Assembly: GCA_023653785.1 (NCBI GenBank)
Contig: JAMKCH010005411.1
Span: forward strand, 1-64,000
Direction of reading: 5' to 3'
DNA from: Ophioderma brevispina
Lineage: Eukaryota > Echinodermata > Ophiuroidea > Amphilepidida > Ophiodermatidae
Length of the DNA: 64,000 nt
Shown here: positions 11,761 through 23,945 of the stretch, piece after piece
Numbering within the stretch: position 1 is the first letter of the stretch
Layout of the letters: every line of letters begins with the position of its first letter
Notes under the pieces: model-generated
The model's database searches: none
What the model was told of the DNA's origin: nothing
The model's input: only the letters and a program-made list of their open reading frames with translations
Translations under genes and position numbers: made by a program

Positions 11761-14700
11761 GTTGTTACCGGCGGTTCTTTGTCTCCGTGTTGGCGGGCCG
11801 GTCTTACGCGGCCACGCCTTGTTTTTTACGCTCGTTTTCTTCCGACATCCGCGCCGCCCATTTGGCTCGCTTCCCCTCGACGCCCCGCGACCCTCTTTCT
11901 CTGTGCGTTAATTACAGGTCTCGCTTCCGCTGTCACTCCGTTTGGTGCTCGTTCCTTGCGGTGGCCTTCTGTTTCAATGGTTCGCCATTAACACAGTTTC
12001 CTGTCTAGGTTCGCTAAGGGAAAATGGTGGGGGGGGGGGGGTGTTGGTTTCGGGCTCCGGTCCTAGTTCTTCCAGGGCGGGGCCCCGCTGCATGGGAGCA
12101 CCTGAAAGTGTTGTAGCTTCGGCTACTATTGGCGTCTTTAGTAGGGTCGTTTCTCTCTCGGAGTTTCGCCAGTTCTACCTCGCTACGGCGGCTGCTCGCT
12201 GTGTCTAGCCCTAGGGGCTTCACCGGTGCAGGCTAGCGCGGTCGCTCTGCCTTTTTTCCCTTGGGGATTTTGGCCGCTGCGGACATCACGGTGTATGGCA
12301 GCCTCGGGTGCTTCTTAGTGTGCTTGTCGGACGGCTCTCTCAGGGGGCTTGCCTGGCTAGCACGCTGCGGCGGGCTGGCTCGCCTGATTTAGCTCGTTGC
12401 TTTCGGTGCAGGCTAGCGTGGTCTGCTAGGCCCTTTCCCTGTGGGGACATAGGGCTGCCTGAGACCGTCCGGGTTAGCGGTGTGTTGTTGTGTTGGCAAT
12501 GATGACGCCAGGGACGGGCCGATGACATCGCAGTTACGACACCCGGGCTCGTGGTTGGGGTCCCGGACTCTGCAACCGGCTGCCCGTGGTACCGGCCTCG
12601 GGACTTGATTCGTTAAGCCCTGAGGTGGTTTCTTTGGCGCCCGATTCGGGGGCGCAGGGGTGTCGGGTTTTACGCTCACTGCTCCCCGCATGGCTAGCCT
12701 GCTAGGCACGCGTTTGTTGGGTTTGTCAATTGGCTCTGCGGCATGCTTCACAAGGCCTCACGGGCTAGGTGGGGCGCGCCGCGCTTCGCAGGTGGTCCCA
12801 CTTACGCGGCCGGACCGTGTGCGGTACTGGTGCGATCGTCAGCGCTCGTTCCGCTACGGTTCAGCACAGCCGTTTCGCACCACCCCGCATGGGCGAGCAT
12901 GCTAGCCACGCGGGGTGAATCTGGCTCTTGCTGCATGCTTCACCAGGCCTCCACGCTAGGTGGAGCGCGCGGCGCTTCGAGTTGGTCCCCGCTTACGCGG
13001 TGTCCGTGTGCGGTTACTGATGCAGGATCTTTCCCAATGCTAGTTTCCCTCTACGGGTTCTGCCGTTACGCACACCCCGTGTGGTGTTTCCGTTCTCGGC
13101 GCCCCCTTGGGGCAGCCTCCGGGTCTTGCCTTCGCGGGGGCTTCAGTGCAAGGCTACAGCAGCCCTCACAGGGGCGCGCTGCGTGCCCTCGCGTAGCCTA
13201 TGATGGTCGCTATATCTCTCTTTGCGGGTTGTATAGCTTGTGGTTCCGGTACTTCTAGGGCTGTTCTCCCCTCCTTTCGGGCTGTCGGAGGACTCCTTCT
13301 TGGATAGCGTCTCACACCTCTCGGAGGGATTGGCTCGTTTCATGGTGGCTGATTATCCGCGCTTCGTTGGCTTGTGTTCGGCTTACCCACTGCGACTGGT
13401 CCCCTCTTACGGGGGCTGCTGCTCGGGCGTTGCTTGTCCGCCTTCGCTGGTGTTGACTTTCAACTCGTGCGGCCGCGACCTGTCTCCCTTGCGGGATGTT
13501 GCGCCTGCTTTGGGCTCTCGGGCATCCCCTCGGGGATGCTTGTTTGGTCTCGGCGGTTCTCTCAGGTCTATCAAGTCCGCTCTTTGGTAGGGCTCCCCCG
13601 CGGGGGTCGGCCTAGCCGGGCTGGCATGTTTCCTTGCCTTATGGTGTGAACCCTCTCGACTTGTGTAGTCCCGGGGTTACCGCTTCTATTTCCCGACGTT
13701 GCTCTACCTTCTGCATGCAGTGGTCCCCCACCTCTCTTTGGTTGGGGTGCTTAGGGTTCTCCTGCCCGGCCGGTGGCGGGCCCTAGCCCGTCTCGGCCTT
13801 GGCGTGGGGCTCATCCTGCCGTGCTATAGCTTGCAGTCTTCATCGGGGCCCAGACCTTACCTTTGTTCACCGGCCCCCGGCTCCGCGGGGTGCTTTCGCT
13901 GCTCGGGCTTCCTTCGTCGGATCTTGGTAGCCTTGGCCTGTCTGCTACCCTCCCTCCATGGGCTATCAGCTCTGGGTCGCCGGCCCTAATTCTCCTGCGC
14001 TGCCTCCGTTGGCGGTTGACTGTTGCTGCCCCGGTAGCCTAGATCCTTCGTGGTGCTAATCGGGCCCGGTCAGGCTGTGCGCACCATCAGGGACTTGAGG
14101 CCTCTGTGGTCCGCCAGTTAGGCGCTAGGCCCTAGGCCTGGCGGTCCTGGCTCTTAGGCTTCTCGCTGTTAGGCTTTACTGCTACCCTAGGCTAGTCCGC
14201 TGTCTCCCTTGGGAACTTGGCCTTGGGCTATGAGGCAGCTTTCGCTGCCCCCTCCTGGGGATCGTGCTGGGCCTACATCGCTTCCGAAGCCGGGCTAGTG
14301 ACAGTTGCCATTGGCTTTAGTCCTCTGTTCCCCCTTGGGGGTCAAGACATGATCCCATTGATGTGATACTGGTCTTTGGGACTTTAGCCCCCGACTTCCT
14401 GGGAGGTCGTGGCCTATAGCCTTGACGGTCTTTGACCTCGCCTTGGCTTTCATGCCTACCTTTGCTACCGGCTTATACCCCTTCATCTCTCCATTCGGTG
14501 TAGCTGGCCCGGGTTCTTCCCACGCAGCTTGCTGGTCCTTGTCGGGCCTAGCCGAGCCTAGCCTGGCCTCTTGCCCTAGGGCTGATGCCTCTCGGCTTGG
14601 TGTGTTTCTTGCCCTTCGGGTTTTTGAGCCTGTCCTGTGCCGTCTAACATGGCCCCTCCCGGAGCTTCCTGGGCAGCCTAGGCTTGGGTAGGGGGGCTTT

Positions 14701-17300
14701 ATGTCCTTCCCCCTTGACCTTACCCCCCTTACGGGAACCTGAACATCGCGTTTGACTGTTTTTTTCCCTTGCCTCCTTCCTCACTCTCGTGCGGGCGCGA
14801 GTCCTCGGTCTACTTGCCGGCTGGTGCCCTCTGTGCCTAGCCTGCTCTGGCTGTCTCGGCTTTGGGTCATTCAGTCTTGACGCTAGTGCTCGGGTTCCCC
14901 TCTTTGGGGCTTGGCTCCCCTGTGGATTCTCTTGCCCCTTCTGGGCTCCGTTGTCCTGGGCACTGGTGGTTTGTAGGCTCTGTTGCTACCTTACCTGTGC
15001 CCCCAGGCCTTACTTCTCGCCCCTTGGGGCTAGCCCTTGAGGTCTTCCGACTTTTGCTGACCGCCCACTGTTAGGTTGGTGTCTTGACCGTTGGTCCCTT
15101 CTCCCGTTTGTTGGGGAGATATGGCTGCCTTTGACAGTTCTCGCACAGTCCTTTGGCTCTCGGCTGGCAGCCTAGTCTGCTGTCTCCCTCTGTGGGACGT
15201 GGACTTGGGCTTTGGTCAGCTCGACTGTTCACCTCGTTGGGGCTCGTTGTACGTCCTCAGCGTTGGGCTCGTCCGGGGCCAGCGTGATTCCTGGGTTTAG
15301 GCCCGGGGTTGCTCCCCGATTCTTCGGGGTCTGTCTTGGGGATCCTTTCCCCCCCAGCGGTCTTCAAGCTCCCATTGTTTGATCCCTTCACTGGCGGTTT
15401 TTCTTTTGGCCACGCCTTCTGTCCCCACTTGTCTGCCTACGGGAATCCTGCGATGGGTATTGCCGCTTGTTCGGTGGGTGCTCCGAACTCGCCTTCACCG
15501 GCGGCTTTCTCAGTTGTTCTTGGCATTTGGCATGGTCTTGTCTTCCCGCTGTTCCTTGCGACTGGACTTCGTGCGTTTTTTCCCCTTGGTACCCTCGGGG
15601 GCCTGGGGCATGTCGGTCGCTCTGGCCTCCTGTCTTTATGATCTAGAGCCCTTGACATGGTGGTCTGTCCACTTCCAACTGGGGATTTTTATATCTCCTA
15701 TCTATCCTAGTCCGTCAAAGTCTATGACCTGGACTGCTAGTTGGTTGGGAGCTCCTCGCTCTCCGCGTGGGAATGTCTCTGGGGGGCGTAAACCCAACCC
15801 GTGTTGTGAGCCATTCTTCCATGTCTCACGTCGCGATACGTTTTGGTTTAGGAGTTGGTTACTCCCTCTTCTCGAGTCTTTGGTGACCTTGGTCTTTATC
15901 ATCCGCTGCCGTTCGGGTAGCACATCTCTGGTGGCTCTCTTCACTTCTTCTCCTCAGGAGATATTGTGTCGAAGCCACTGTGCTGGCTACGGACCTCTTC
16001 TTGGTGGAATTTCTCCTGCCCGTAGCCGGAGTCCGGCTACGCGGCTTCTCGTTTGCCCCCTCGATACCGGTTGTCTTCTGGGTTTCCAGAGTTCCTCTGG
16101 TAGCTAGGATCCATCGTCTTCTATACGACTTTGTTCACCTCTCTCTGCTTGAGGTCGCCACTGGTTAGGCTTCTGCTCGGGCTCCCCGAGTCAGTAAGCA
16201 GGCTTCTCTCGGCCCAGGTCGCTCTCGGGGCTCGACTTGTGTTTCTGTGGAGCTAACATCTGGTTTGTTTTCCCCTCTGGCCGACTTCTCGGTGGTTCGC
16301 CCACTGTGTCTACCTTTCGGGCCAAGATTGTCTCTGGCCCGACCTAGGGGAGTGCTATGTTATCATTATCTAGCCTTGTCTGCTCTTCGGTTGCCCGGGT
16401 TCTGGTGTCGCGGCTCCCGTTTTTGCGGAGGTTTGCCTCGTTCTTTCTTGTTCCTCGTTTTTCTGTCACCGCCTCCGAGTCGAGCTTGAATCTTCCCTCT
16501 CTCTCCTCTCCTGGCTGTTGACAGCCTGAAGTGGGATTTTGTCGCCTACTTGAGGCTTTTGTTTAGCGTCTCCCATCGTCCGTTGTTCTGGATTTTTTGC
16601 GACTAGCTCAGCCTCCCACAGTCTAGGTTGCTTTGGTTCGTCCTTCGGTGATTTGGCTCGTTCCTTTTACTCGTAAGGCTTCGTTCCTGACCCGCAAGCT
16701 AGTTCCCTCTTGGGATCTATTCTTTATCGGCGATCTCTTGCGGCGAAGCCCCCAATTTCCCTTTGGGTGCGGCGTGCTCTAGTACTCGCCTTTATTACTC
16801 TTTCGGGTCCCCTTCCCTGCTGAATTAGCTCGGAGATTTCCTTCACCTTGTCGCTTCTTCTCTGGTGGTTAAGGGTCGGACTTTCTCTCGCCCTTCATTG
16901 GGGCTGGGAGCCTTTGGCCTTTCCTTCAGTCTCTCATCAACCTTTATCACCCCCCACCTCCACCGGGCCTCTCCCCGTTGGTTCATCTGTGGTATTCTGA
17001 TCGGGCCTTCTCTCTAGGGGACCCGCTCCTCTTTTTTGGGGTTAGGCTTCTTTGCCCCATGTCTTTACGCGGGTCGGCCTTGCGCTTCTCTGGCTCCCTC
17101 TCGGATCCTCCAGTTTGTTTGCAATGCTGTGATCCTTGTTCTCCCCTTTGCCGCGGGTGCTTCTGGCTTCGGACCCTTTGTCCAAGGCCTACGTCGCACT
17201 CCAGTTCTCCTTCAGAGCTTCTTCCTCTCGCCTATACCTTAGGCTTGGTTTTTCTTTGCGGGGATCTCGGCTCTGGCTCTCCTCAAAAAAAACTTTGGCC
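11760..17300. repeat. A-poor, GC-rich decayed tandem array with mini-hairpins
   Basis: The top strand is strikingly poor in A (5 of 60 bases at 13441-13500, 3 of 60 at 15301-15360) and rich in C, T and G, while flanks are AT-rich. Tandem structure is visible: GCATGCTTCAC-AGGCCTC...GCTAGGTGG-GCGCG...CTTACGCGG occurs at 12741 and 12930 (spacing 189 bp), and TGCAGGCTAGCG-GGTC at 12227 and 12408 (181 bp). A CTGTCTCCCT-GGGA block followed by a GGGCT motif recurs near 13480, 14200 and 15178. Mini-hairpins are dense: CCCTTGGGG (12258), GCATCCCCTCGGGGATGC (13522-13539), CCCCCGCGGGGG (13595), CCCCCTTGGGGG (14330), GCCCCTTGGGGC (15019). Long open frames exist on both strands (up to 242 codons at 15379-16107), but they follow from the scarcity of A and hence of stop codons. 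The predicted proteins are skewed and unrecognised. It is best read as a satellite-like array, or a very decayed GC-rich element. Confidence 0.6.
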
Positions 17301-17315
17301 AGGCCTTTTAATCAC

Positions 17316-19581
17316 TAAGATTAACCGATATTTGTACGGACATCGGATGGGCGGCCGATTTTGCTCGAAATCGGCAACAATCGGTTCGGCAAAAATAGGT
17401 CAGAGCTTGCCGATCCACAACCGATATAATGAATGAAGAATGACCAAAGGTATAATTGGATTTTTACCAGTTGTTAAAGTGAAAACACGAGTTTGCTCAA
17501 ACTGATTTATACATGTATTTAGCTTCATAATTCTTCGCCTACATGTGAAAACGTAGGCTAATGACAATACACCACTTAGGTATTTACACCTTACTATCAC
17601 AATCTCAACTTCAGGCGGTTCCAAATTTCCAGCTATACTGGCAAACTGTTTACATGGTCCCTGTCCTAAGTTACAACAACCACATGACAGGCACATGACC
17701 TAGCTGCTCTCCCACTTAAATCGTCGTTATAGTGAACCGAAATTACTGCTTTATATTACTTTGTATCTTTGTGCTTCCAAGCCTTCAATGAACATTAAAA
17801 TCCGTGAGCAGAGTCCCAGAATACGCAGAATAGTCGCCGTTTTCTAACTCTTTTGTTCGTATTTTTTTAGTGTTCGTATTTCACTTTGCAGTGGCTCTAT
17901 TTTGTACGAGCATCAACAGTGTCATAATAATACGTAGAAGAAGACAAATTTTTAACTGTTTTTTTGTCAAACATGTGCGGACTGCAATGAATTCTCAGTA
18001 CTAATTTGCATAGAACATAAGATTTAAATATATACTTTACCAAACTCACGTGGTGCTACTCATTTCAAATTCCATTCTCCTCATTGATTGTAAATGCTTG
18101 AAAAGAATAAGGGGATCATCAAAAAGTTTTGTTTGCGTTATACGGCGTTACGGAAGTATTTTCCCACCGTGTAGTTTGTGACACAGACTTGCAAAAATAT
18201 CTAAATTCATTGATACTGCGTGAGAGTCTGAGATACTACGTTAAACACAATACAGCCATGGAAAATCTAAATGAACTAATCTAAAAATCATAGGTTCTGT
18301 TATGGATTTTTTTTGCATCAAGAGGTCAGCACTGTTGATTAAATACGAGAACATCCCTCAACTAGGTGGCACTGAGATTCAGAAATTAACTTTTTTTGAT
18401 CGGTAGTTTTAGCTTTGTGGGATCTGACGAGCACCAAACCTTTTCCCACATTCTAGTAGCTCGTCATTAGGCTGCTAATATTCAAGCTCATACTTTCGCG
18501 AACCGCCGTAGTTTTTGATACACGAGCCAACCATGAGCGCCATGTGTGGTTAAGATGAATATCAATTTGCAATAGAACATAATAATGCCCCGGGGATAAC
18601 GCGAGTCTCAAGGCGATGTGGCGGTGCTACTTCATCATCCATGCTCTCATTGCTTATTATGATACATAAAAAGAATAAGGGATCAGGTCAATGAATTTTT
18701 CAGCCCTTGCGAGGAGCGATATGTACAGGTCAGCTCATGCCATCGCTATGCTCTGCAGCTTTTCTGACACGTGTTTTCCCGGTGATTCGGTCTATTTACG
18801 TCATTGAGTTGATTGCGGACCTGCGGTAGGGAGGGTATACTTCCCATGACAAAAATATGTTAAAAGAAATGACTGGGGAAAATCATAAAAAATAATACAA
18901 CATGATGAAGAATGTGAATACTTGTTTTCAATTGTTCTTCGTTTGCGAAACAAGAATTGCATAAAGCATTTTTCGTCCGCCATTACCTTACCCACCGCAA
19001 TGGTAAACTATAGTACTATAGACCGTACACGCCTGTTCTTCGCATCTGTCAACTTGTCCAGCATAATTACATATTTAGACGGCCCTGACCTGGGATGGAC
19101 GGCACGTGAAGGGCCGGTCGATTCCATTAAGAATTGTAAAAAAGTTTTGGATTATTAAACTTGAACGCACTCATTTGAACTGCCATCAATAATAAATTAA
19201 ATCTTCAATTTAAAACCGAGCATGATGGTTTTTATTCTGATGACTCAGGACCGGAGGAGGTTGCGGGAAATTAACATGGCCCCGCTTAGATTGTGGTACT
19301 TTAATATTTTACGGCACATTCTGGTAATAAAAGAATACCTTATCTTCCAAAATACCCAGTGAAACTTCTACAAGGGTGGACGCAAGATTTATTAATTATA
19401 TCTGTCGCAATTTCCTATAGGCCCTATTTTTACAAAGTTGAACCCCAGGGCACTCCTACTATACTCACTAGGGTGGTCGATCTTTTAACATATAGGGCCC
19501 ATCGATCGGTCTGTGAGCCGATACGACAAAAAGTATCGGCCATCGGATTGGTAGAGGAAACCCTGGATCGGTTAATCTCTA
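17316..19581. mobile_element. hAT-like non-autonomous element, 2.27 kb
   Basis: The left end reads TAAGATTAACCGAT and the right end, reverse-complemented, TAGAGATTAACCGAT, fitting the TAGAGATGCACCGAT style of hAT ends. Flanking 8-mers TTAATCAC (17308-17315) and CTAAACAC (19582-19589) agree at six of eight positions, consistent with an aged 8-bp target duplication. Subterminal ATCGGC/GCCGAT words (17340-17425 and 19495-19570) are also typical. The interior shows no transposase. It contains a two-copy internal repeat (about 18000-18180 and 18560-18770) sharing AATTTGCA-TAGAACATAA, GGTGCTACT and AAAAGAATAAGGG-ATCA. Confidence 0.65.
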
Positions 19582-19589
19582 CTAAACAC

Positions 19590-20004
19590 ATTATAAAGGT
19601 CTAAGGTCCTATTACTCACCCTTGGTGTGACTCCACTGTCTAGGTGAGTTATTGGCTTCCTGACTTTTATGAATCTAGATTCCATGTGTTTTTTGTGCTC
19701 TCTGGCGTTTTTAGTTCACCCTTTGGCTGCATCCTATCGACCCGCTCTTCGAAACATTATGTTCTTCCTCCGACTGCTTGGTGCTAGTCTGGTGTTGATT
19801 GAAAATATTCATTCACGGAGGTTAATGCATTGGTTTTCATGCAACCCGCTTGGTGTAAGGAAATCAGCTCATGTAATTATTTTAATCAAAAAACACATGA
19901 TGTTTTTTTTATAAATCATATACTGAGGCTGATTTCCTTTCCCAATGGTTGACTTCCCTCTTCAAGGCCCGCCCCACAACATTAATGTTTCTGCGTCCGG
20001 CTGG
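19590..20004. other. right flank of the A-poor block
   Basis: Patchy pyrimidine-rich top strand (for example 19630-19790) resembles the array left of the hAT element and may be its continuation after insertion. A short hairpin pairs GGAAATCAGC at about 19859 with GCTGATTTCC at about 19929. No gene is seen. Confidence 0.35.
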
Positions 20005-20185
20005 GCTCAGGGCCAAACGATAAGAAGAGAACGGTCATCTGGGTGTGACCTGGGGTCACTGGTTTGAACCCATATTTCCTTGATGGGGGTTTTATAGGTA
20101 TTTTGGGGCATTCCACTTCTGCAAAAGGGAAAATGCATATGTTTCAGTCAACATTGGAAGGAATCAGGCTCAGTTATAGATTTAT
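20005..20185 (+). repeat. right member of ~180-bp inverted repeat pair
   Basis: Matches the reverse complement of 11119-11300 over its whole length with scattered mismatches and small indels, so the pair flanks 8.7 kb of intervening DNA. Confidence 0.75.
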
Positions 20186-20214
20186 AAAACATACTGTGTT
20201 TTTGACTACGGAAT

Positions 20215-20895
20215 AAGTAATTGTTTCAAAATCCGAACAGTAGTTTCAGGGATGTAGAAGGTCTGGTGGAGGTCTGGTGAGTGGCAAAATGCAGTCTTTT
20301 GGGGTGGCAACCATGGGGAGGGGGGTGCACTTCAATCTTCAGCTTATATGTGCCTATACCAATGGTTCGAAAATAGCTTTCAGTGTGGCAGGAAGTTTAT
20401 CTCATGTGGTTTTCTAGATCATAGTTTTTTATGAGGATACGAATATGTAGGTAAAAGCCCGAATCCTGACCGCATCCCCTAATATCGGTGGATTATTTCG
20501 GGGGGGGGGGGGGTTCAAAAACTAATAAAAATACCACCTATATATTATGGTCATTGAAGACAAATAACTTGAAATAAGATATACTGACCATTAGTGACCT
20601 AAGAATAAGCTTATTCAGGTATTTAAGTATGTGTACTGAATGTATAATGATACGAGGTAATAAGTTGTGGGGTCACTAAAATGGACCCCCTTATTGAGAA
20701 ATCACCGAAAATTGCTTAAATAACATAAAAACCACAATTAGGAAGCAATTTGTTCAATTCTAAAACTGTAGTTTGAGAGATAATATAGTTTATCTGTTGA
20801 GGACTGTGAGGTGGTAAAATGCAGTAATTTGGGGTTGCAACCAATGGATGACTTCAATATGCGACTTATTGTGCCTACCAGATGGACAAAAAGGG
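20215..20895 (+). repeat. satellite family X, more than one monomer
   Basis: The end of one unit (GTGGCAAAATGCAGT, TTGGGGTGGCAACCA, AGCTTTCAGTGTGG) runs directly into the start of the next (GTTTATCTCATGTGG). A second GGTGGTAAAATGCAGTA-TTTGGGGTTGCAACCA follows at 20810-20850, so copies are head-to-tail with a period near 570-600 bp. Includes a 13-base G run at about 20500. Confidence 0.7.
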
Positions 20896-21006
20896 GTCAT
20901 TGAAGCTTTATGTTGATATTATGAAAAGGGTCATTGGTTGTGATTGAGTGAATGGGGGTCATTGGGTGTCAGTTGATGTCGAAATGGGGTTCAAGGACAG
21001 GCCCCA

Positions 21007-21031
21007 CACACCACCACCACCACCACCACCA
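21007..21031 (+). repeat. (CAC)n microsatellite
   Basis: About eight CAC/ACC units in a row within non-coding DNA. Confidence 0.9.
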
Positions 21032-21189
21032 GGATATCATACCGCATTTTTCACACCAAATATTATTACAAATTTGGTTGCAAAACATTACCATTTAACT
21101 AAACCATTGAAAATTGTCTAGTGATTTGTTTTGTTTTGAAACACTCCACTAGTAGAGTATCTATGTGTCACTATTTTGGAGGAAATTGT

Positions 21190-21650
21190 TACAATGTTCA
21201 TGTTTTAAGAAAAATGTGAAATTTGGCACATATCTAGAGCATTGATAAAAAAGGTTTTTTAGCTATAGGGGCATTTGCATATTTGTCGCGATTAAAATGG
21301 CGGCCATTTTCAAAATGGCTGCCATTACTTGCTATTTATCCTCTTTCGATTTCGAGATGATTTGAAAATACTGTGCTTTTAGTATTCAAGCAGGCATTTG
21401 AATGCACATTTGATGTTTTAAAAAGACTCGACCAAATGGCCCATTGCAGGTTTATCCCTTGGCAGTAAACGGTGGCCATTTTCCAAAATGGCCGCCATTT
21501 ACCAGCTATTTTACATATTTGCATTATGTAAGTTGGTTGACCTGGTTATGTTTATACAATCATAAAGTGAACACAAGTTTTTATTTGAGCATTTCAAACT
21601 GGTTGCATGACAACCGTGGTGGCCATTTTCAAGATGGTCGCCATTAAGTA
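21190..21650. repeat. 'GGCCATTTT' palindromic repeat, three units
   Basis: The near-palindrome ATGGCGGCCATTTTCAAAAT followed by GG-GCCATT occurs at about 21297, 21471 and 21618, roughly 150-175 bp apart. The leader TTAGCTATAGGGGCAT-TGCATA precedes the first unit. An inverted relative lies at 26800-27085. Confidence 0.7.
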
Positions 21651-21659
21651 ACTCTTTTA

Positions 21660-22465
21660 TAGTCTGTTGTAAACTCTACCTTTGGTTATAGAGTCCAAAG
21701 TCTTCACAACGTGGCCAAAAATAGGTTTTAATTCAAAAAGAGACCAAATAGTATTATTCTGATATACTTGGGTTTTTCACTTACAACTATTGCTACCACT
21801 GAGAGCATTGGTTCACTCCTTATTTCTTATGTTGAATGAAGAGGTATTTGTAATACCCACAATAAACTCAACAAAGCAAACCATACCAAGTGGTTACCCA
21901 GACTTCATTAATTAAAAGGCATGTTTTTTTTCAAGCTGATGTGATCCACTTGATCCAACTTGGGGCAACATTCTTGGCTACCACCATCGTCGTAAGCTAC
22001 ATGTCAATATGGATTTACGCAGAAGTTTACCTAGTCATCGCTGTCACAAAAAATAAACCAGAACACTCTGTGGTCTTGACGTATAATTAATGTGCTCTTC
22101 TTCCAATGAAGGCAGAACTCACTGAACATATCAAGAGAGCACCCTATCAAGTCGTACTGTTGGCCTTCAAATGATGATTGCTCTCCTGACTTCCATGTCC
22201 AATTAGAGGTTGACTAGAAATGAAAAAAGAGTATGGGAATCTTCTGGACAACCTTCCAGAAGGTATCCAAGAACTCCAAGTGTGTTGCAAGGATGGCTGC
22301 AGAAGAGAGGGAAAAGCTTTAAAGCGGCTCTTCGGTGGCACCTGTATCAGACTTGAAAATTTGCAACTTTAAGAAACCTCTTCTGCTCTGATATATATGT
22401 GCACTTCTGTGTTTACCACCTTTAGAAGCTAACTGCAATTCTCACTTGTTAATGAACATAACAAC
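21660..22465. other. non-coding stretch upstream of LINE remnant
   Basis: No confident feature. It may hold unrecognisable 5' parts (endonuclease region) of the LINE whose reverse transcriptase begins near 22471. Confidence 0.35.
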
Positions 22466-22470
22466 ATCTT

Positions 22471-23945
22471 ATCTAAGACCCTTGATGAACATGCTCCACT
22501 TGTCAAATTGTAGCTCTCTATACTCATGCTCCTTGGTATTCAGATGCCTTTGAGATTGTGAAGAAGGAACACCGTCGGCTGGAGCGCAGAGTTTCACAGA
22601 ACTGGGATCAAGTATGCAAGGATAGGAAAGCTTACAATGAGTGCAGTGTTTTAAAATATACAAACCCTCGTCTTGCTATAAGGCCATGAGACAGAGTATC
22701 ATAGCAACCGATTACTACATGAACCGTGACCTTTTCCATTACGTTAGCAATGTAATTATAGAGTGAAACAGACTCTTACATAACCATGATGCTAAAAGAA
22801 TCTTGCTAACAGTTTTGCAGAAGACTTTTTCCACAACAAGATCAGAAGTGCATAACAGTCTACATGATATACTACTGCCCACTCTTAAAAACGGTCTAGA
22901 TGATTTTAACAGTTAACAACTTTTCCCTGAACAAATCGATGTATTTCATCACAGCTCTCAAGCATGCATTTTATCTGTGATCCAAAAGCTGACGAAAATC
23001 CAGCGGACACCACATCCTCGCAAATTATCGCCCTATAATATCCGTTTTCTTGAAGGTGATTGAAATTAGTAATCAGTTGCAGACTTATCTCATTGATAAT
23101 GATCTCCATGTTTCGATGCAGTCAGCATACCGTCATTTTCAATTGCGGAGACTGTATTGTTTACAGTTATAATCGTATCCTAATGATTATATTCCCTAAT
23201 CTACTTCAGCTTTGCTTATTGTATGCGAATATTCTGGTAATATCTTGACTGATTCATTAGCTCAATTGCACTCTAGTCAATCTGGTCTTGAATCATTTGT
23301 TTATGATTTTATATCATTATATTGTATTTCGTTGATTGTTTAAATGCACTGAGAGGTTTGGGGGGGGGGGGGATTTTTTTTGCGAAAAAGTGGAACTTGA
23401 ATTTGACAGGGCGAGTGACTGACATCTTGATTGGTCTTGACAAACCAAAGAGGCAGTGTTAGGTTATTGGACTTCAGTGCCACCTTTTTACACTATTGAC
23501 CATAAACAGCTCTTAAACTTCGGACACGCCTAAGGCTATGAATAAACTGGAAAAGCATTAAGCTGGTTGTTACCTATATGACCAAAAAGACCTCAATCTA
23601 GATGATCAAATTTGCTTCATCAGACCTGTGGTCGGTAGAACTGTAGAGTTCCACAGGTCTGTGTACTGATGTACTGACTTCATCTTGTTCCCTGCCCCAC
23701 TACAGGAACGTTAACTGCCCACCCATTGGGTTGTGATGTCCAGCCTAATAATAAGATTGAATCATGCATTGCAGTCATCAGATCCTGATGTAATCGTAAC
23801 AGCTGATATTTTTTACAAGACGACAGAGAATGTTGTGCTTTCCTCTCATTCTTTACAGATCTACCATCCTCATTGGGCAATTCATTTTTTCAATCCGAAA
23901 GCTGAAGCACGGAACCTTGGTGTCCACCTTACGGTGGACTCAGTC
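22471..23945 (+). pseudogene. CR1-like LINE reverse transcriptase remnant, 5' part
   Basis: Plus-strand translation in shifting frames gives LINE ORF2 blocks in order. KTLDEHAPLVK (22475) is followed by APWYSDAFEIVKKEHRRLER (about 22530), the linker before the reverse transcriptase. Next are NSFAEDFFHNKIRSA (about 22810), QLQTYLIDNDLHVSMQSAYR (about 23080), LLDFSATF with TIDHKQLLN one frame away (about 23470-23520), and ARNLGVHLTVD near 23910. Those blocks match the order in CR1/jockey-type elements. Stops and frame breaks are frequent, and the YADD catalytic box is not visible in the expected gap. It continues at 25086 after an insertion. It is inactive as written. Confidence 0.75.

Noticed and set aside
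12743..13258. 171-codon plus-strand open frame in the GC-rich array
   Set aside because: Stop codons all contain T followed by A or G with at least one A, so they are rare here. It also spans two tandem units, so openness is a composition effect.
14800..16107. DIRS-type retroelement echoes in plus-strand translation (LTWW then TASWLGAP, a GSTSLVAL stretch, LGF-like spots)
   Set aside because: Spacing between the supposed reverse transcriptase and RNase H landmarks is wrong, catalytic Asp residues are absent, and A-poor DNA yields L/S/W/G-rich frames that match such motifs by chance. A profile search with DIRS/Ngaro models would decide.
21007..21031. CRISPR-like or coding triplet repeat
   Set aside because: A plain CAC microsatellite with no spacers and no open reading context.
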